NCBI GenBank assembly: GCA_964570625.1 | Contig: CAZMYW010000028.1 | Span: 1-64,000, forward strand | Direction: 5' to 3' | DNA length: 64,000 nucleotides | Source of the DNA: JBFLXB01 sp964570625 | GTDB lineage: Bacteria > Nitrospirota > Nitrospiria > 2-01-FULL-66-17 | In this document: positions 17,755 through 27,145 of the stretch, piece after piece | Numbering within the stretch: the first letter of the stretch is position 1 | How the letters are laid out: every line of letters starts with the position of its first letter | The notes under the pieces: model-generated | Databases searched by the model: none | What the model saw: only the letters and a program-made list of their open reading frames with translations | Told to the model about the DNA's origin: nothing | Made by a program: the position numbers and the translations under genes

Positions 17755-18882
17755 ATGACGACGCGTACGCCGAACGATGGAGAACCTTTCTGGGCCGCAC
17801 TCCCCCGCCCGATTGTCGGCTTGTCGCCGATGGACGGGGTGACGGACGCCGCGTTCCGCCTCATCGCCGCCCGCCACGGTCGGCCCGATCTCATCGTGAC
17901 CGAATTTACGCACGTGGAGGGCATTTGCCGAGGCATCCCCGCCGTGCTGCGTCACCTGGACTATGACGCGGCCGAACGGCCGGTGGTGGCGCAAGTGTTC
18001 GGCTCGGAACCCGACGCGTTTTACCAGGCCGCCCACCTGGTCGCGGCGCTGGGCTTCGACGGGCTCGACATCAATATGGGATGCCCCGACAAGGCCGTGG
18101 CCGCGCACGGGTGCGGCGCGGCGCTGATCCGCACGCCGGAGCGGGCACAGGCCATCATTCGTGCGGCCCAGACCGGTGTCCGGGATTGGGCCGACGGCCG
18201 CGAGCTCCATTCGCTGAGGCTGCCGACCGAAACCGTGTCCCGGGTCGAGGGCATGGCGAAGCACGTTGGCGCGCACGAACGTGCACGGCGTCTGATTCCC
18301 GTGTCCGTCAAAACGAGATTGGGATACGACCGCGTGGTAGTCGACTCGTGGATCGCGGCGCTGCTCGAAACCGCGCCCGCGGCGATCTCCATTCACGGAC
18401 GCACGCTCGCGCAGCGATATCAAGGTGCGGCGGATTGGGACGCGATCGCGCGCGCCGCTGCCCTGACGCGCGATACGCCGACGTTGCTGCTCGGTAACGG
18501 TGATCTGCTGACTCCCGCGGACGCGGTTCGCCGCGTACGGGAAACCGGCGTGAACGGCGTGTTGATCGGCCGCGGGGCCTTGGGAGCCCCGTGGATCTTC
18601 CGCTCCGCGGACGCGATCCGCGCGGCGTGCGCGGATGCGACCGCACCGGCACCCGCCCCCCCGTACATTGACGCCGCGGAACGTTGGCGCGTGGCGCGCG
18701 AACACGCCGCGCTCTTCGACCGCCTTCGCGGCCACGTGCCGTTCACCGTGATGCGCAAACATCTGGGCTGGTACGTACGCGGGCCGGAAGACCGTCCCGG
18801 GCTTCGCGCCCGCCTGATGCAGGTCCGCGACATGGCCGAACTGGACGCCGTGCTCGCGGAGGCGTCGCCGATGTGCGTCTAG
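17755..18882 (+). CDS. dus: tRNA-dihydrouridine synthase
   Basis: 375 residues. FMN-dependent reduction of uridine in tRNA. LSPMDGVTDAAFR, AQVFGSEP, DINMGCPDKAVAAHGCGAAL (with the catalytic Cys in GCGAAL), VSVKTRLGY, SIHGRT and GNGDL..PADA are all present. About 30 extra residues (about 147-180, rich in Arg/Glu) interrupt the domain between the catalytic loop and VSVKTR, compared with short DusB. Which uridine is modified is not predictable. Divergent from terB; an inverted-repeat element starts three bases after its stop. Confidence 0.92.
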   Translation: MTTRTPNDGEPFWAALPRPIVGLSPMDGVTDAAFRLIAARHGRPDLIVTEFTHVEGICRGIPAVLRHLDYDAAERPVVAQVFGSEPDAFYQAAHLVAALGFDGLDINMGCPDKAVAAHGCGAALIRTPERAQAIIRAAQTGVRDWADGRELHSLRLPTETVSRVEGMAKHVGAHERARRLIPVSVKTRLGYDRVVVDSWIAALLETAPAAISIHGRTLAQRYQGAADWDAIARAAALTRDTPTLLLGNGDLLTPADAVRRVRETGVNGVLIGRGALGAPWIFRSADAIRAACADATAPAPAPPYIDAAERWRVAREHAALFDRLRGHVPFTVMRKHLGWYVRGPEDRPGLRARLMQVRDMAELDAVLAEASPMCV

Positions 18883-18885
18883 GGC

Positions 18886-19004
18886 GCCCGTCCATGAACG
18901 GCCATCTGCGGCGTTGTCGCTGCGCATCCGGTGCTCACGTACGACCCAGTACGCTGCGCTCCAGTGCTCGCTCCGTCTTGCATCTGGCGCGTTCCTGAAC
19001 GGGC
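18886..19004 (-). repeat. Dispersed inverted-repeat element, copy B (119 bp)
   Basis: Ends GCCCGTCCATGAACG / CGTTCCTGAACGGGC pair with each other but differ in sequence from the ends of copy A. The core on the minus strand has GCGTACT-N5-CGTACGTGAGCACCGGA and AACGCCGCAGATGG. It starts three bases after the dus stop and ends 16 bases before the maf GTG, so it carries or replaces the maf leader. Confidence 0.88.
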
Positions 19005-19020
19005 TCAACTGGCCGAATAC

Positions 19021-19614
19021 GTGGACAGGCTCCTGGTTCTCGCATCAACCTCACCTAGGCGTCGGGAACTGCTCGCTCGCCTCGGGATCCCCTTCAAAGT
19101 CGTCCCTCCGAGCTACGTTGAGGTGATCAGCGCGAACGAGTCGGCCGATGAGCAGGCTGCGCGGTTTGCTCTTGGAAAGGCCAGATCCGTAGCCAAACTG
19201 GAGGCTGTCGTGATCGGCAGCGATACGTTGGTGGTCGTCGATCACACGATCCTGGGCAAACCGACAGACCGCGCCGACGCGCGGCGCATGTTGGGTCTGT
19301 TGCAGGGCCGCGCCCACCGCGTGGTCACCGCGGTCGCGATACTGGCCCCCGGAGTTCCCGACGACGTCTTTATCGACGCCGCGTCGGTCCACATGCGTCC
19401 CGCAAGCCCCGAAGAGATCCATGCCTACGTGGAAACCGGCGAGCCGATGGATAAAGCTGGGGCTTATGCGGCCCAGGGCCGAGGCGCGCAGTTCATCGAA
19501 AACATCGACGGGGATCGATCCACCGTGATCGGCTTACCGATCCAGAAGGTGGCTGAAGTCCTTCGAAGTGTTGGATTCGCGGTGCGACCTACCAGCCCGA
19601 CAGAGAGCCCCTAG
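19021..19614 (+). CDS. maf: Maf-family nucleoside triphosphate pyrophosphatase
   Basis: 197 residues starting with GTG 19021; the open frame extends into repeat copy B but similarity begins at this valine. LASTSPRRRELLARLG, VIGSDTLVVVD, LQGRAHRVVTAVAIL and GEPMDKAGAYAAQGRGAQFIENIDGD are the Maf signatures. Maf proteins hydrolyse non-canonical or modified NTPs and have been linked to septum arrest. Cytoplasmic. Confidence 0.93.
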   Translation: MDRLLVLASTSPRRRELLARLGIPFKVVPPSYVEVISANESADEQAARFALGKARSVAKLEAVVIGSDTLVVVDHTILGKPTDRADARRMLGLLQGRAHRVVTAVAILAPGVPDDVFIDAASVHMRPASPEEIHAYVETGEPMDKAGAYAAQGRGAQFIENIDGDRSTVIGLPIQKVAEVLRSVGFAVRPTSPTESP

Positions 19615-19636
19615 TAACCAGGATCGGCGAAGCCTG

Positions 19637-19753
19637 GGCTGCTCAAAAAGCTCCAGCTGCCAGGCCGCAGGGAGGAAGAAACCGGAGCGTACTGGGTCGT
19701 ACGTGAGGATTTCCGACGACCGAGCACGCCGCAGATGGACTTTTTCAGCAGCC
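19637..19753 (+). repeat. Dispersed inverted-repeat element, copy C (117 bp)
   Basis: Ends GGCTGCTCAAAAAG / CTTTTTCAGCAGCC. The core has GGAGCGTACTGGGTCGTACG, then GTGAGGATTTCCGACGACCG, and GCACGCCGCAGATGG. It lies between convergent genes and ends one base before the stop codon of the minus-strand gene at 19755. Confidence 0.92.
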
Positions 19754-19754
19754 G

Positions 19755-20138
19755 TTATCCCGCGCGGGTGCGGCGTTGTTCGTCGAAATAACACGCCACG
19801 CCCGCCGGCGTCGCGGCAAACCAGTAGGTACGTTCTGGCGGGGCTTCGGGGTTCACCAAATGTTCGCGTTCGACCGCGGCCAGTAGCGCGTCCAACTCCC
19901 GGTCCGCGGGCACGAACGGAACCGCGGGGTCCGACGCCGATTTCTCATAGGCCGTGATCAGTTGTTCGGTCAAGAGGCGTTCCAGGATCGTCATCTCGCG
20001 GCGCACGAGGACCGCGCGGTTCGCGAGTGTCGGCGCCAGCCGCTGGAGCGTCCATAGGAGCTCGGCGGCTCCGCAGTAGTCTTCCACGCAGCGGCCCAAC
20101 ACAGCCAGTTCCGCCTGATCCAGTACCGGTACGCTCAC
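19755..20138 (-). CDS. Conserved hypothetical helical protein
   Basis: 127 residues, GTG start with GGAGG four bases upstream. Predominantly helical in its first 90 residues (DQAELAVLGRCVEDYCGAAELLWTLQRL, REMTILERLLTEQLITAYEK), with a C-terminal YWFAATPAGVACYFDEQR. No known motif. It follows the radical SAM gene by seven bases on the same strand, so it is probably its co-transcribed partner. Confidence 0.65.
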   Translation of the reverse strand: MSVPVLDQAELAVLGRCVEDYCGAAELLWTLQRLAPTLANRAVLVRREMTILERLLTEQLITAYEKSASDPAVPFVPADRELDALLAAVEREHLVNPEAPPERTYWFAATPAGVACYFDEQRRTRAG

Positions 20139-20145
20139 ACCCTCC

Positions 20146-22323
20146 TCACACGATCAACAGTCCCGCGCGGCGGACCGCCCGCCACGCCCGTCCTTGCGAC
20201 CACGCGGCGAATGACCCGGGACCGGGATAGGTCGCGGCCATCTCGCCCAGGGTGGGATACGGCCGCCCACCGCGGCCTCGGAGCGACGCGGCGCCGACCC
20301 ACGCCTCCAGCCACCCGGCGAGCGACCCGCGGAGCGGCACGCGCGTCGAAGCCGCTCGGCCGTAGAGCACCAGTGCGGCACGCCTCTTGGTTCCAACTGA
20401 TTCAACCTGGACCCGCTCCCCGATCCACACCAGGCGAGACGCGGCGTCCGTTTCAGTCGCCTCAGCCACGTCCAGAGCGTTCCGCACCGCAGTCGCTTTC
20501 ACCTTGGGCCGCGGCATACGTGCGTCGAACCACCCTGGTACGTCGTCATCCACCCCCATCCCGTGCATGTAATGATACACCGCGCGGGCCAAGCCGTGGC
20601 CCAGCGCGTCGAGATCACCCGCCCGGGGGTCCCGATGAGCCAGATCGTTGCGCGCGAACGTGCGCGCAACCGGGGGATCGATCGCGATCCCATACGTGGA
20701 CGGGCTGCGGCCCACGGGGCTGTGGACCGTGGCGGTGAACCGGTGCCAGTACGCGGACTGGAGAAGATCCGCCTCGAAAAACTGCCGCACTCGCTCCAAC
20801 GCATCGATCGTTTCTTGCGTGGTCTCGGTCGGAAAACCATACATCAGATACGCGTGGACCATGATGCCGGCGCGGGTCAGGTTGTGGGTGGCGCGCGCGG
20901 CCTGGGCGACGGTGATGCCTTTATCCATCAACGCCAACAGACGATCGGAGGCCGTCTCCAGTCCGCCGCTCACCGCGATACACCCCGACGCCGCGAGCAA
21001 CCGGCACACGTCGGGCGTGAACGAGGCCTCGAATCGAATATTGCCCCACCACGAAATGACGCGCCCGCGCTCCAACAGGGCGAGCGCGAGATCCACCAAG
21101 CGCGCGGGCGGCGCGGCCTCGTCCACGAAGTGAAACCCGGTCTCGCCGGTTTCCGCGATCAGCGTCTCGATGCGATCGAGCAGCACGGTGGTCGACGAGG
21201 GTTCGTACCGTTTGATGTAGTCGAGGCCCACGTCGCAGAACGCGCACCGCTTCCAGTAACACCCGTGCGCCACGGTCACCTTGTTCCAGCGCCCGTCCGA
21301 CCACAACCGATGCATCGGGTTCGGGACCTCCACGATCGACAGATACCGGGAGCGATCGAGGCCGGCGGAGGTGGGCGTGCCGGTGTCCTCGAACGGGATA
21401 TCCGGCTCACCCGACCCGTCGCAATACACCACCCGGCCGTCGATGCGCGTGAACGTCCGGCACAGGTCTTCAACCTTGCGTGCGCCTGCGAGCAAGTCCA
21501 GCAGGCACAGCAACGGACGTTCTCCGGCATCCAGCGTCACATAGTCGACGTACTCGAACAACCGCGGCTCATCGAGGGTGCGCAACTCGGTGTTGACGTA
21601 CCCCCCGCCCAGCACGACCGGGACCCCGGACCAGACCCTACGCAAGACGGACGCGGCACGCAACGCGCCGTACACGTTGCCGGGAAAGGGCACCGTGATC
21701 CCCACCAGATCCGGCCGCGGGCCGCTAGCCAACGCCTGCACCCGCGCCTCCAGCAGCGCCGCCGTATACCCGGGAGGCTCGGCAAGCGCCTGTGCAAGGG
21801 GATCGAACGACACGGCGGAAGCGGCGAGCCGATCCGCGTACCGGCTCAATCCCCACAAGGGATCCACGGTCGCCGAAACCAGATCGCTCAGATCGTCCAG
21901 GTACAGGCTGGCCAGGTACTTGGCGCGGTCCGTGGTGCCGAGCGATCCGAATGCCCACCCGTCGTCGTCGCGCGCGGCAAGGCGCGGGCCTTCCGGAAGG
22001 AACCCGCCCAACGCGATCCGCGCGGCGAGCGTAGGATCACGCCCTTGGAGAAACGCGACGACCGGCTCGATCGTGTCCAGGTACGCCTCGGCCAGATCAA
22101 GCGCCCGCTCCACGTGTTCGGGCCATGCCCGTCCCCGCTGGCGGATCGTGTCGAACAACCGCGCCAATCCGGGCCGCGAGAACACGGCCAAAGCGGTGTC
22201 CAGGCTCAGGTCAACCTGCACGGCGTCGACGCCGCGTGAGCGCAGGAACCCGGTCAGATACCCGGTTGCGGGATACGGCGTGTTGAGTTGGGTGAGCGGC
22301 GGCGTGAGCAGGAGGACGCGCAC
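20146..22323 (-). CDS. Radical SAM protein with N-terminal B12-binding-like domain
   Basis: 725 residues. The N terminus MRVLLLTPPLTQLNTPYPATGYLTGFLR and a Rossmann-like region up to VLGGGYVNTELR (about 240) resemble cobalamin-binding radical SAM enzymes. The cluster motif is HGCYWKRCAFCDVG (about 352-365), with spacing C-x4-C-x2-C rather than C-x3-C-x2-C. HFVDEAAPPARLVDLAL, SGGLETASDRLLALMDKG and MYGFPTETTQET are later barrel strands of the superfamily. The C-terminal 200 residues are not recognised. Substrate unknown; probably an operon with the small gene at 19755. Confidence 0.82.
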   Translation of the reverse strand: MRVLLLTPPLTQLNTPYPATGYLTGFLRSRGVDAVQVDLSLDTALAVFSRPGLARLFDTIRQRGRAWPEHVERALDLAEAYLDTIEPVVAFLQGRDPTLAARIALGGFLPEGPRLAARDDDGWAFGSLGTTDRAKYLASLYLDDLSDLVSATVDPLWGLSRYADRLAASAVSFDPLAQALAEPPGYTAALLEARVQALASGPRPDLVGITVPFPGNVYGALRAASVLRRVWSGVPVVLGGGYVNTELRTLDEPRLFEYVDYVTLDAGERPLLCLLDLLAGARKVEDLCRTFTRIDGRVVYCDGSGEPDIPFEDTGTPTSAGLDRSRYLSIVEVPNPMHRLWSDGRWNKVTVAHGCYWKRCAFCDVGLDYIKRYEPSSTTVLLDRIETLIAETGETGFHFVDEAAPPARLVDLALALLERGRVISWWGNIRFEASFTPDVCRLLAASGCIAVSGGLETASDRLLALMDKGITVAQAARATHNLTRAGIMVHAYLMYGFPTETTQETIDALERVRQFFEADLLQSAYWHRFTATVHSPVGRSPSTYGIAIDPPVARTFARNDLAHRDPRAGDLDALGHGLARAVYHYMHGMGVDDDVPGWFDARMPRPKVKATAVRNALDVAEATETDAASRLVWIGERVQVESVGTKRRAALVLYGRAASTRVPLRGSLAGWLEAWVGAASLRGRGGRPYPTLGEMAATYPGPGSFAAWSQGRAWRAVRRAGLLIV

Positions 22324-22370
22324 GCCGACATTATACGGCCGAGCGACCGGTCAGGAGAAGGTCCGGTGAG

Positions 22371-25300
22371 TTACTGAACCTCGATCAACGTGCTCCGCCA
22401 CGCCGAGTCGTCGCCGAGCTGTCCCGAGTCGTTGACGCCCCAGGCCCAGAGCGTGCCGTCCACTTTTACGGCCACGGTGTGGCGATCCCCGGCGGACACC
22501 GCGGACCACGTGGCGTCAAGGCCGACCCGACCGGGAACGGTCCGGGGAGTTGTTGCGCCGTTTCCGAGTTGACCGAACGTATTCCCACCCCATGTCCACA
22601 GCGATCCATAGCGGATGTTGTCGGTCGTTACCCCGACTCCCGCAATGACCGCAGTATGGATACTCCCGGCTGAGACCGCCTGCCAGTTGCTGGCCTGATC
22701 AACCGGGGTGGGAGCACGGAACGCCGAAGCCGTCGGCACCCCGGCCTGACCGACCTCGTTGTCTCCCCACGCCCAGAGCGTCCCGGCACCTTTCAACCCC
22801 ATGGTATGGCGACCGCCGGCGGCAATACCGAACCAATCGGGAACTAACGAGGCGTTCACGGCGTCGACGGTGATCTCGGTCGGGGTGGATCGTTGGATCG
22901 TCGTTCCGTCACCAACCTGCCCCGAGTCATTGCGGCCCCAGGCCCAGAGCGTCCAAGTGCCGATACCCGCCTCGACTTCTCTCTTAATGGCCAGGGTGTG
23001 ATCCTCTCCCGCGGCAAGCGTGATCCACGCGTCGTTTTGGCGGGGATCGTCGATCAGCACCGGTAAAAATTCAGCGTATGGAGCGGGCCGGGAGAGATCC
23101 GGAGCCTTCCCAACCTGCCCGGACCCGTTCGCGCCCCAGGCCCACAGTTGGCCGTTCCGTGTGATGGCGACGGTATGATACGCCCCGGCAGCCACCCCGA
23201 CCCAGGGATCGGCGGCTGCACGTTTCGGCACCTCGGTCGGCGTCACGGACCGGTCGGTTTGGTCGCCAACGCCCAGTTGGCCCACCGTGTTGTCGCCCCA
23301 CGTCCACAAGGAGCCGTCGGCCTTGACCCCGGCGGTGTGGAGCCGGCCGGCCCCGACCTGCGTCCAGGTCGATCCGTCGCCGATTTGAATGGGCGCGTCG
23401 CGATCCGTCCCCGTGCCGTCTCCGAGCTGACCTCGCTCGTTGTTGCCCCAGGCCCAGAACGTGCCTTGGGGAGTACCCTGAGCGGCAAGGCCCACCACTT
23501 TGATCGCGGCAGTGTGAACCGCGCCGGCAGCCAGTTGAGCTCCACGCCAGTCGCTGCTTGCTCCGCCGGCACGGACCGGGACGGTGGTTGAGGCGCTGGT
23601 TCCATCGCCGATTTGCCCATACGGACTAGCGCCCGTTATCCACAGATGACCGTCGGCCGTCAACATCACGGTGTGGTGAAGACCGCTGTCCGCCATGAAC
23701 CACTGCTGACTGGCGACTCCACCGAGCGCAACGGGCTCGGTCTGCTGAGGAGCACCTGACGGACCCAGCCCGAGTTCTCCATGGACGTTGTGGCCCCACC
23801 CCCATAGGCGCTGATTGGTCTTGGACGCCATCGTGTGGTGTTCGCCCAGATACACCGAGACCCAATCCGTGTCCGCGCTCACCTGGATCGGGCTGGCACT
23901 CGACGCAACGGTCGGCTCGCCGAGTTGGTTCGCGCCGTTGTCGCCCCAGGCCCAGAGCGTACCGCCGGTCGCAGGATTCTCCGGGTCGCCTCTCACTCCG
24001 GCGCTGTGTGAGACCCCGGCATCGATCGCGATCCAGTCGCTGTCGGCCCCGATGCGGGTCGGCACGTTTCGATCGACCGCGCTTCCGTCGCCGAGTTGTC
24101 CTGACTCGTTGAATCCCCACGCCCAGAGCGTCCCGTCGGTCGCGATGGCCAGCGTATGGTTGGTGCCCGCCGCAGCGATTGACCACCCCAGCGGACTCCC
24201 GTCCGGTCGGGTCACGACCACCGACGTGGGCGTTGTGCGGAACTGACCGGCGCCGCTCTGGCCGTTCCCGACCTGACCGTAGACATTATCCCCCCACGCC
24301 CACAACGTGCCGTCGGTCTTGACCCCCACGACGTGGTGGCCTCGGGTCGACACCAGCTTCCAGGGTCCCTGATCGATCAGAGTCGGCACGGTGCGACTCG
24401 AGGGGCTCCCGTCTCCGAGCTGCCCGTGGTCATTGCCACCCCACGCGTGCAGGGTTCCGTCGGTCTTGAGCGCCATCGTGTGCTTGGCACCGGCAACCAC
24501 CATCACCCAGGTGTTGTCGTTGCCGATCGGGACCGGGGTCAACCGATTCACGTTGGTCCCGTCCCCGAGCTGTCCATCCAGGTTGCGCCCCCACGCCCAC
24601 AACGTCCCATTGCTCTGGATCGCGACGGTGTGGTGACCACCGGCGGCAATGGATTTCCACACCCCGAGAATCGTCACGGTCGCGACAGCGCGCCTGGAGG
24701 GGTCCGCCACGCTGGTTGCCACCACGTGAAAAGCGCGCGACCCGACGCGCGTCGGCGCTCGGTAGGTCGCGAGCGATTGCCCCGATGTGGAATCGAACGA
24801 GTTCTGCGTCACGGACCCGCCGACGGCTCCCTCTTGAATGGACCAGGTGACCTGCGAATGCGCCTCGACGACGTTTGTCACGCTCGCCGTAAATGGGAGC
24901 AATGCGCCCGCTTCAACCGACGGCGTCGGCGGTGACAGCGTCATGGACACGGTTTGGACGTTGACCGTTGCGGACGCAGATTTTGCGGTGTAACGGGTAT
25001 GGGAGGCAACGACGTGATATAGTCCTCCGATCAGCGGCGCGGTATAGACACCCGTGGAATCGACTACCGTCCCGCCGTTGGCTTCTTGAACGGTCCAACG
25101 GATCTCGGCGCTGTCCTCGTCGTCCGTCACATGTCCCAGACCATCGTCCGTATGGACCGCCGTTTCGAACTCCGTGGTCCCGCCGGCCGGGAGGGTCGGC
25201 GTCTCCGGGTTGACTGACAGGGTCACCAGGAGCACGTCGATCGCGCGCTCCATCAGAATCACTCGGGCGGTGACTCGCTCCCTGACCTCCGCTCGGAGCA

Positions 25301-26138
25301 GATAGGACCCCGGACGATCCGACGCAGTCAACACCGTGAACAATCCGCCCGGTGTGGCCGCCGGCAATGTGGAGTCGGCCGACGTCGAACTCACCGCAAC
25401 GACGCTCCAGGTCACGTCGACCAGGGCAGTCCCGCTGATCACGGCCTGGAAAACTCGACTCTCTCCATTGATGAGTTGACTCGGCTGGTGTTGTTGGTCA
25501 CCGGCCAGAGACGTGTCGACGATACGGACGGTCGGGACCGGCGTGTCGGTCACCGTAACCGTGGCGGTTGCGGTGGTGATCGGAGTCGCTCGCGTGGTGG
25601 CGACGACGGTGACGGTCCCGGCGTGATCCGGCGCGGTGTACACTCCATCCGCCGTGATGCGGCCGCCGCTTCCATCGTTCGGCTCCACCCGCCAATCCAC
25701 GGCCGACGTCGAGCCGCCGATCACACGTGCGGTGAACACCTGTGTGGCACCCACGGTCACGGTGGGTTGCGACGGGCTGAGGGAGACCGACTTGACCGGT
25801 GCGGGGTTGACCGTCACCGCGGCCGTCGCACGGACGGCGGGATCGGCCGTCAGGATCACGGTCACTTCGTAGTCGCCCTGCACCGACGGAGCCGTGTATT
25901 GTCCGGAGGCGGTGATGGTTCCGCCGGTGGCGGACCACGCGAGAGTCGGAGCGGACGCCCCGGTCACGGTCGCGGCAAACGTTTGCCCGCCGCCTGCCGG
26001 CAACGTCACCGACGTCGGGCTGATATCCATCGTGGGGACCGACGCCGCGGGCTCGGTTTCGCTCGTCCCACCGCACGCACCCAGAACGAACGCAAGCAGA
26101 ACGGCGGCCGCGGATCGGACGTCACGGCGATGAGGCAT
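22371..26138 (-). CDS. Large lipoprotein with Ig-like domains and fourteen RCC1 repeats
   Basis: 1255 residues from the ATG at 26138; upstream codons in the same frame lack a signal peptide. The lipoprotein signal ends LAFVLGAC. Residues about 35-505 contain several bacterial Ig-like (Big2-type) modules with phrases such as TLPAGGGQTFAATVTG and SVEAGALLPFTASVTN. From about 510 to the end there are fourteen RCC1 units of the form HT.A...DGTLWAWG.N..GQLGDG. Fourteen fits two seven-bladed propellers. One unit is degenerate (WITGASPYG). Likely an outer-surface binding or adhesion protein; no catalytic motif. Codon use is like its neighbours. Confidence 0.9.
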   Translation of the reverse strand: MPHRRDVRSAAAVLLAFVLGACGGTSETEPAASVPTMDISPTSVTLPAGGGQTFAATVTGASAPTLAWSATGGTITASGQYTAPSVQGDYEVTVILTADPAVRATAAVTVNPAPVKSVSLSPSQPTVTVGATQVFTARVIGGSTSAVDWRVEPNDGSGGRITADGVYTAPDHAGTVTVVATTRATPITTATATVTVTDTPVPTVRIVDTSLAGDQQHQPSQLINGESRVFQAVISGTALVDVTWSVVAVSSTSADSTLPAATPGGLFTVLTASDRPGSYLLRAEVRERVTARVILMERAIDVLLVTLSVNPETPTLPAGGTTEFETAVHTDDGLGHVTDDEDSAEIRWTVQEANGGTVVDSTGVYTAPLIGGLYHVVASHTRYTAKSASATVNVQTVSMTLSPPTPSVEAGALLPFTASVTNVVEAHSQVTWSIQEGAVGGSVTQNSFDSTSGQSLATYRAPTRVGSRAFHVVATSVADPSRRAVATVTILGVWKSIAAGGHHTVAIQSNGTLWAWGRNLDGQLGDGTNVNRLTPVPIGNDNTWVMVVAGAKHTMALKTDGTLHAWGGNDHGQLGDGSPSSRTVPTLIDQGPWKLVSTRGHHVVGVKTDGTLWAWGDNVYGQVGNGQSGAGQFRTTPTSVVVTRPDGSPLGWSIAAAGTNHTLAIATDGTLWAWGFNESGQLGDGSAVDRNVPTRIGADSDWIAIDAGVSHSAGVRGDPENPATGGTLWAWGDNGANQLGEPTVASSASPIQVSADTDWVSVYLGEHHTMASKTNQRLWGWGHNVHGELGLGPSGAPQQTEPVALGGVASQQWFMADSGLHHTVMLTADGHLWITGASPYGQIGDGTSASTTVPVRAGGASSDWRGAQLAAGAVHTAAIKVVGLAAQGTPQGTFWAWGNNERGQLGDGTGTDRDAPIQIGDGSTWTQVGAGRLHTAGVKADGSLWTWGDNTVGQLGVGDQTDRSVTPTEVPKRAAADPWVGVAAGAYHTVAITRNGQLWAWGANGSGQVGKAPDLSRPAPYAEFLPVLIDDPRQNDAWITLAAGEDHTLAIKREVEAGIGTWTLWAWGRNDSGQVGDGTTIQRSTPTEITVDAVNASLVPDWFGIAAGGRHTMGLKGAGTLWAWGDNEVGQAGVPTASAFRAPTPVDQASNWQAVSAGSIHTAVIAGVGVTTDNIRYGSLWTWGGNTFGQLGNGATTPRTVPGRVGLDATWSAVSAGDRHTVAVKVDGTLWAWGVNDSGQLGDDSAWRSTLIEVQ

Positions 26139-26260
26139 GCAGAAATCCGTCAGGAAAGGAGACAAGGGAGCTCGAAACAGGAACAGGACAGGCCGCTGGA
26201 AAATTCCCCGTCGTCTCGCGTAGAATGGCGGCCGTACGCTGATCCTCCCCTCCCGACAGA

Positions 26261-26313
26261 TTGTGTTCCAGATCGTGATTCTGCTATAAGCATCAGCGGT
26301 CAAGACGACCGCT
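26261..26313 (+). promoter_or_regulatory. Promoter and 5'-UTR hairpin of the outer-membrane protein gene
   Basis: TTGTGT (26261-26266), 18 bp, TATAAG (26285-26290). Just downstream AGCGGTC / GACCGCT (26295-26301 and 26307-26313) form a seven-bp hairpin that would sit at the very 5' end of the mRNA, a position where hairpins often stabilise transcripts. Confidence 0.5.
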
Positions 26314-26346
26314 GTGGAGAACCACTCTTTTCACACAGGAGGAGTC

Positions 26347-27063
26347 ATGAGCAACAGAGACCAGACATGGCCGCATTGGATGCGCCTCACCGCAGTCACG
26401 ATCGCCCTCGTCGGCAGCCTTTCCGTCGTCGTCCACGCCGCGCCCATCGGGGTGCCGGCCGCGACCACTGGAGCGGGAAAAACCGCGCTCGGCGGCGAAA
26501 TGAACGTGGTGATGGATCGGGATCTCGCGGGCACCGGCAACCCAGAGGCGGAAAGCTCTCAGTTTCTGGCCAAAGGGACCATCGGGGTGGATGACCGTCT
26601 GGACCTCGATTTCCGCCTTGGCTTCGGTGATTTCAAGATCGATGCCCAAAGCCTCGACACGGACCTTGGCCCGGCTTTCGGAGTGGGCATGCGAATCACC
26701 TGGGCGAGCATTCCCGACGCGAACATCAAGATTGGGAGCGTGTTTCAAACCTTGCGAATCCGAGCCGAAGACGATGCCACTGGGACCCGCGTCGGGTGGG
26801 CCGAGTACGACGCCGCGCTGGGTATCACCGCTGACCTGGCAGGGCCGACCGATCCAAAACAACGGGCTACCCAGTTCGGGTTGATGCCGTACGGCGGGCT
26901 CGCATGGTCCGGTCTCGACACCAACGGAACCGCAAGGGAGGACAGTGCGTTCGGCGTGTTCCTCGGCTTGGGGGCCAAAGCGCAGGGAAACTTTCAGTTC
27001 GGCGCGGAGCTGCGGTTGGTTGATCAAACCGCTCTGAGTGTGAACGGCAGCATGATGTTTTAG
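26347..27063 (+). CDS. Outer-membrane beta-barrel protein
   Basis: 238 residues. The ATG at 26347 follows a strong AGGAGG; an earlier in-frame ATG at 26314 has none. Signal peptide (about 10-32, cleavage near VHAAP), then alternating amphipathic strands with glycine/aromatic girdles (GEMNVVMDRD, LDLDFRLGFGDFKI, FGVGMRITWAS). It ends in aromatic F (VNGSMMF), the C-terminal signature for BAM-dependent insertion. About 10-12 strands by eye. Porin-like or structural; no specific family recognised. Confidence 0.75.
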   Translation: MSNRDQTWPHWMRLTAVTIALVGSLSVVVHAAPIGVPAATTGAGKTALGGEMNVVMDRDLAGTGNPEAESSQFLAKGTIGVDDRLDLDFRLGFGDFKIDAQSLDTDLGPAFGVGMRITWASIPDANIKIGSVFQTLRIRAEDDATGTRVGWAEYDAALGITADLAGPTDPKQRATQFGLMPYGGLAWSGLDTNGTAREDSAFGVFLGLGAKAQGNFQFGAELRLVDQTALSVNGSMMF

Positions 27064-27079
27064 GTTTACGCCGATGATG

Positions 27080-27115
27080 AAAGCCGGTGGAGCGCGCTCC
27101 ACCGGCTTTTCTTTT
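27080..27115 (+). terminator. Intrinsic terminator after the barrel gene
   Basis: AAGCCGGTGGAGCG directly followed by its reverse complement CGCTCCACCGGCTT (27081-27108), then TTCTTTT. Strong GC stem with a T tract, 17 bases after the stop codon. Confidence 0.85.
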
Positions 27116-27145
27116 GACCGGAAAGTCCTCCCGGATCAGGAGTCC

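Noticed and set aside
20563..22239. 558-codon plus-strand frame opposite the radical SAM gene
   Set aside because: Low-complexity antisense shadow; the minus-strand frame has conserved motifs.
22371..24700. Regular repeats in the RCC1 coding region as a CRISPR or satellite array
   Set aside because: Repeats are codon-phased, diverged, and encode the RCC1 units; spacing is about 150 bp with no identical direct repeats.
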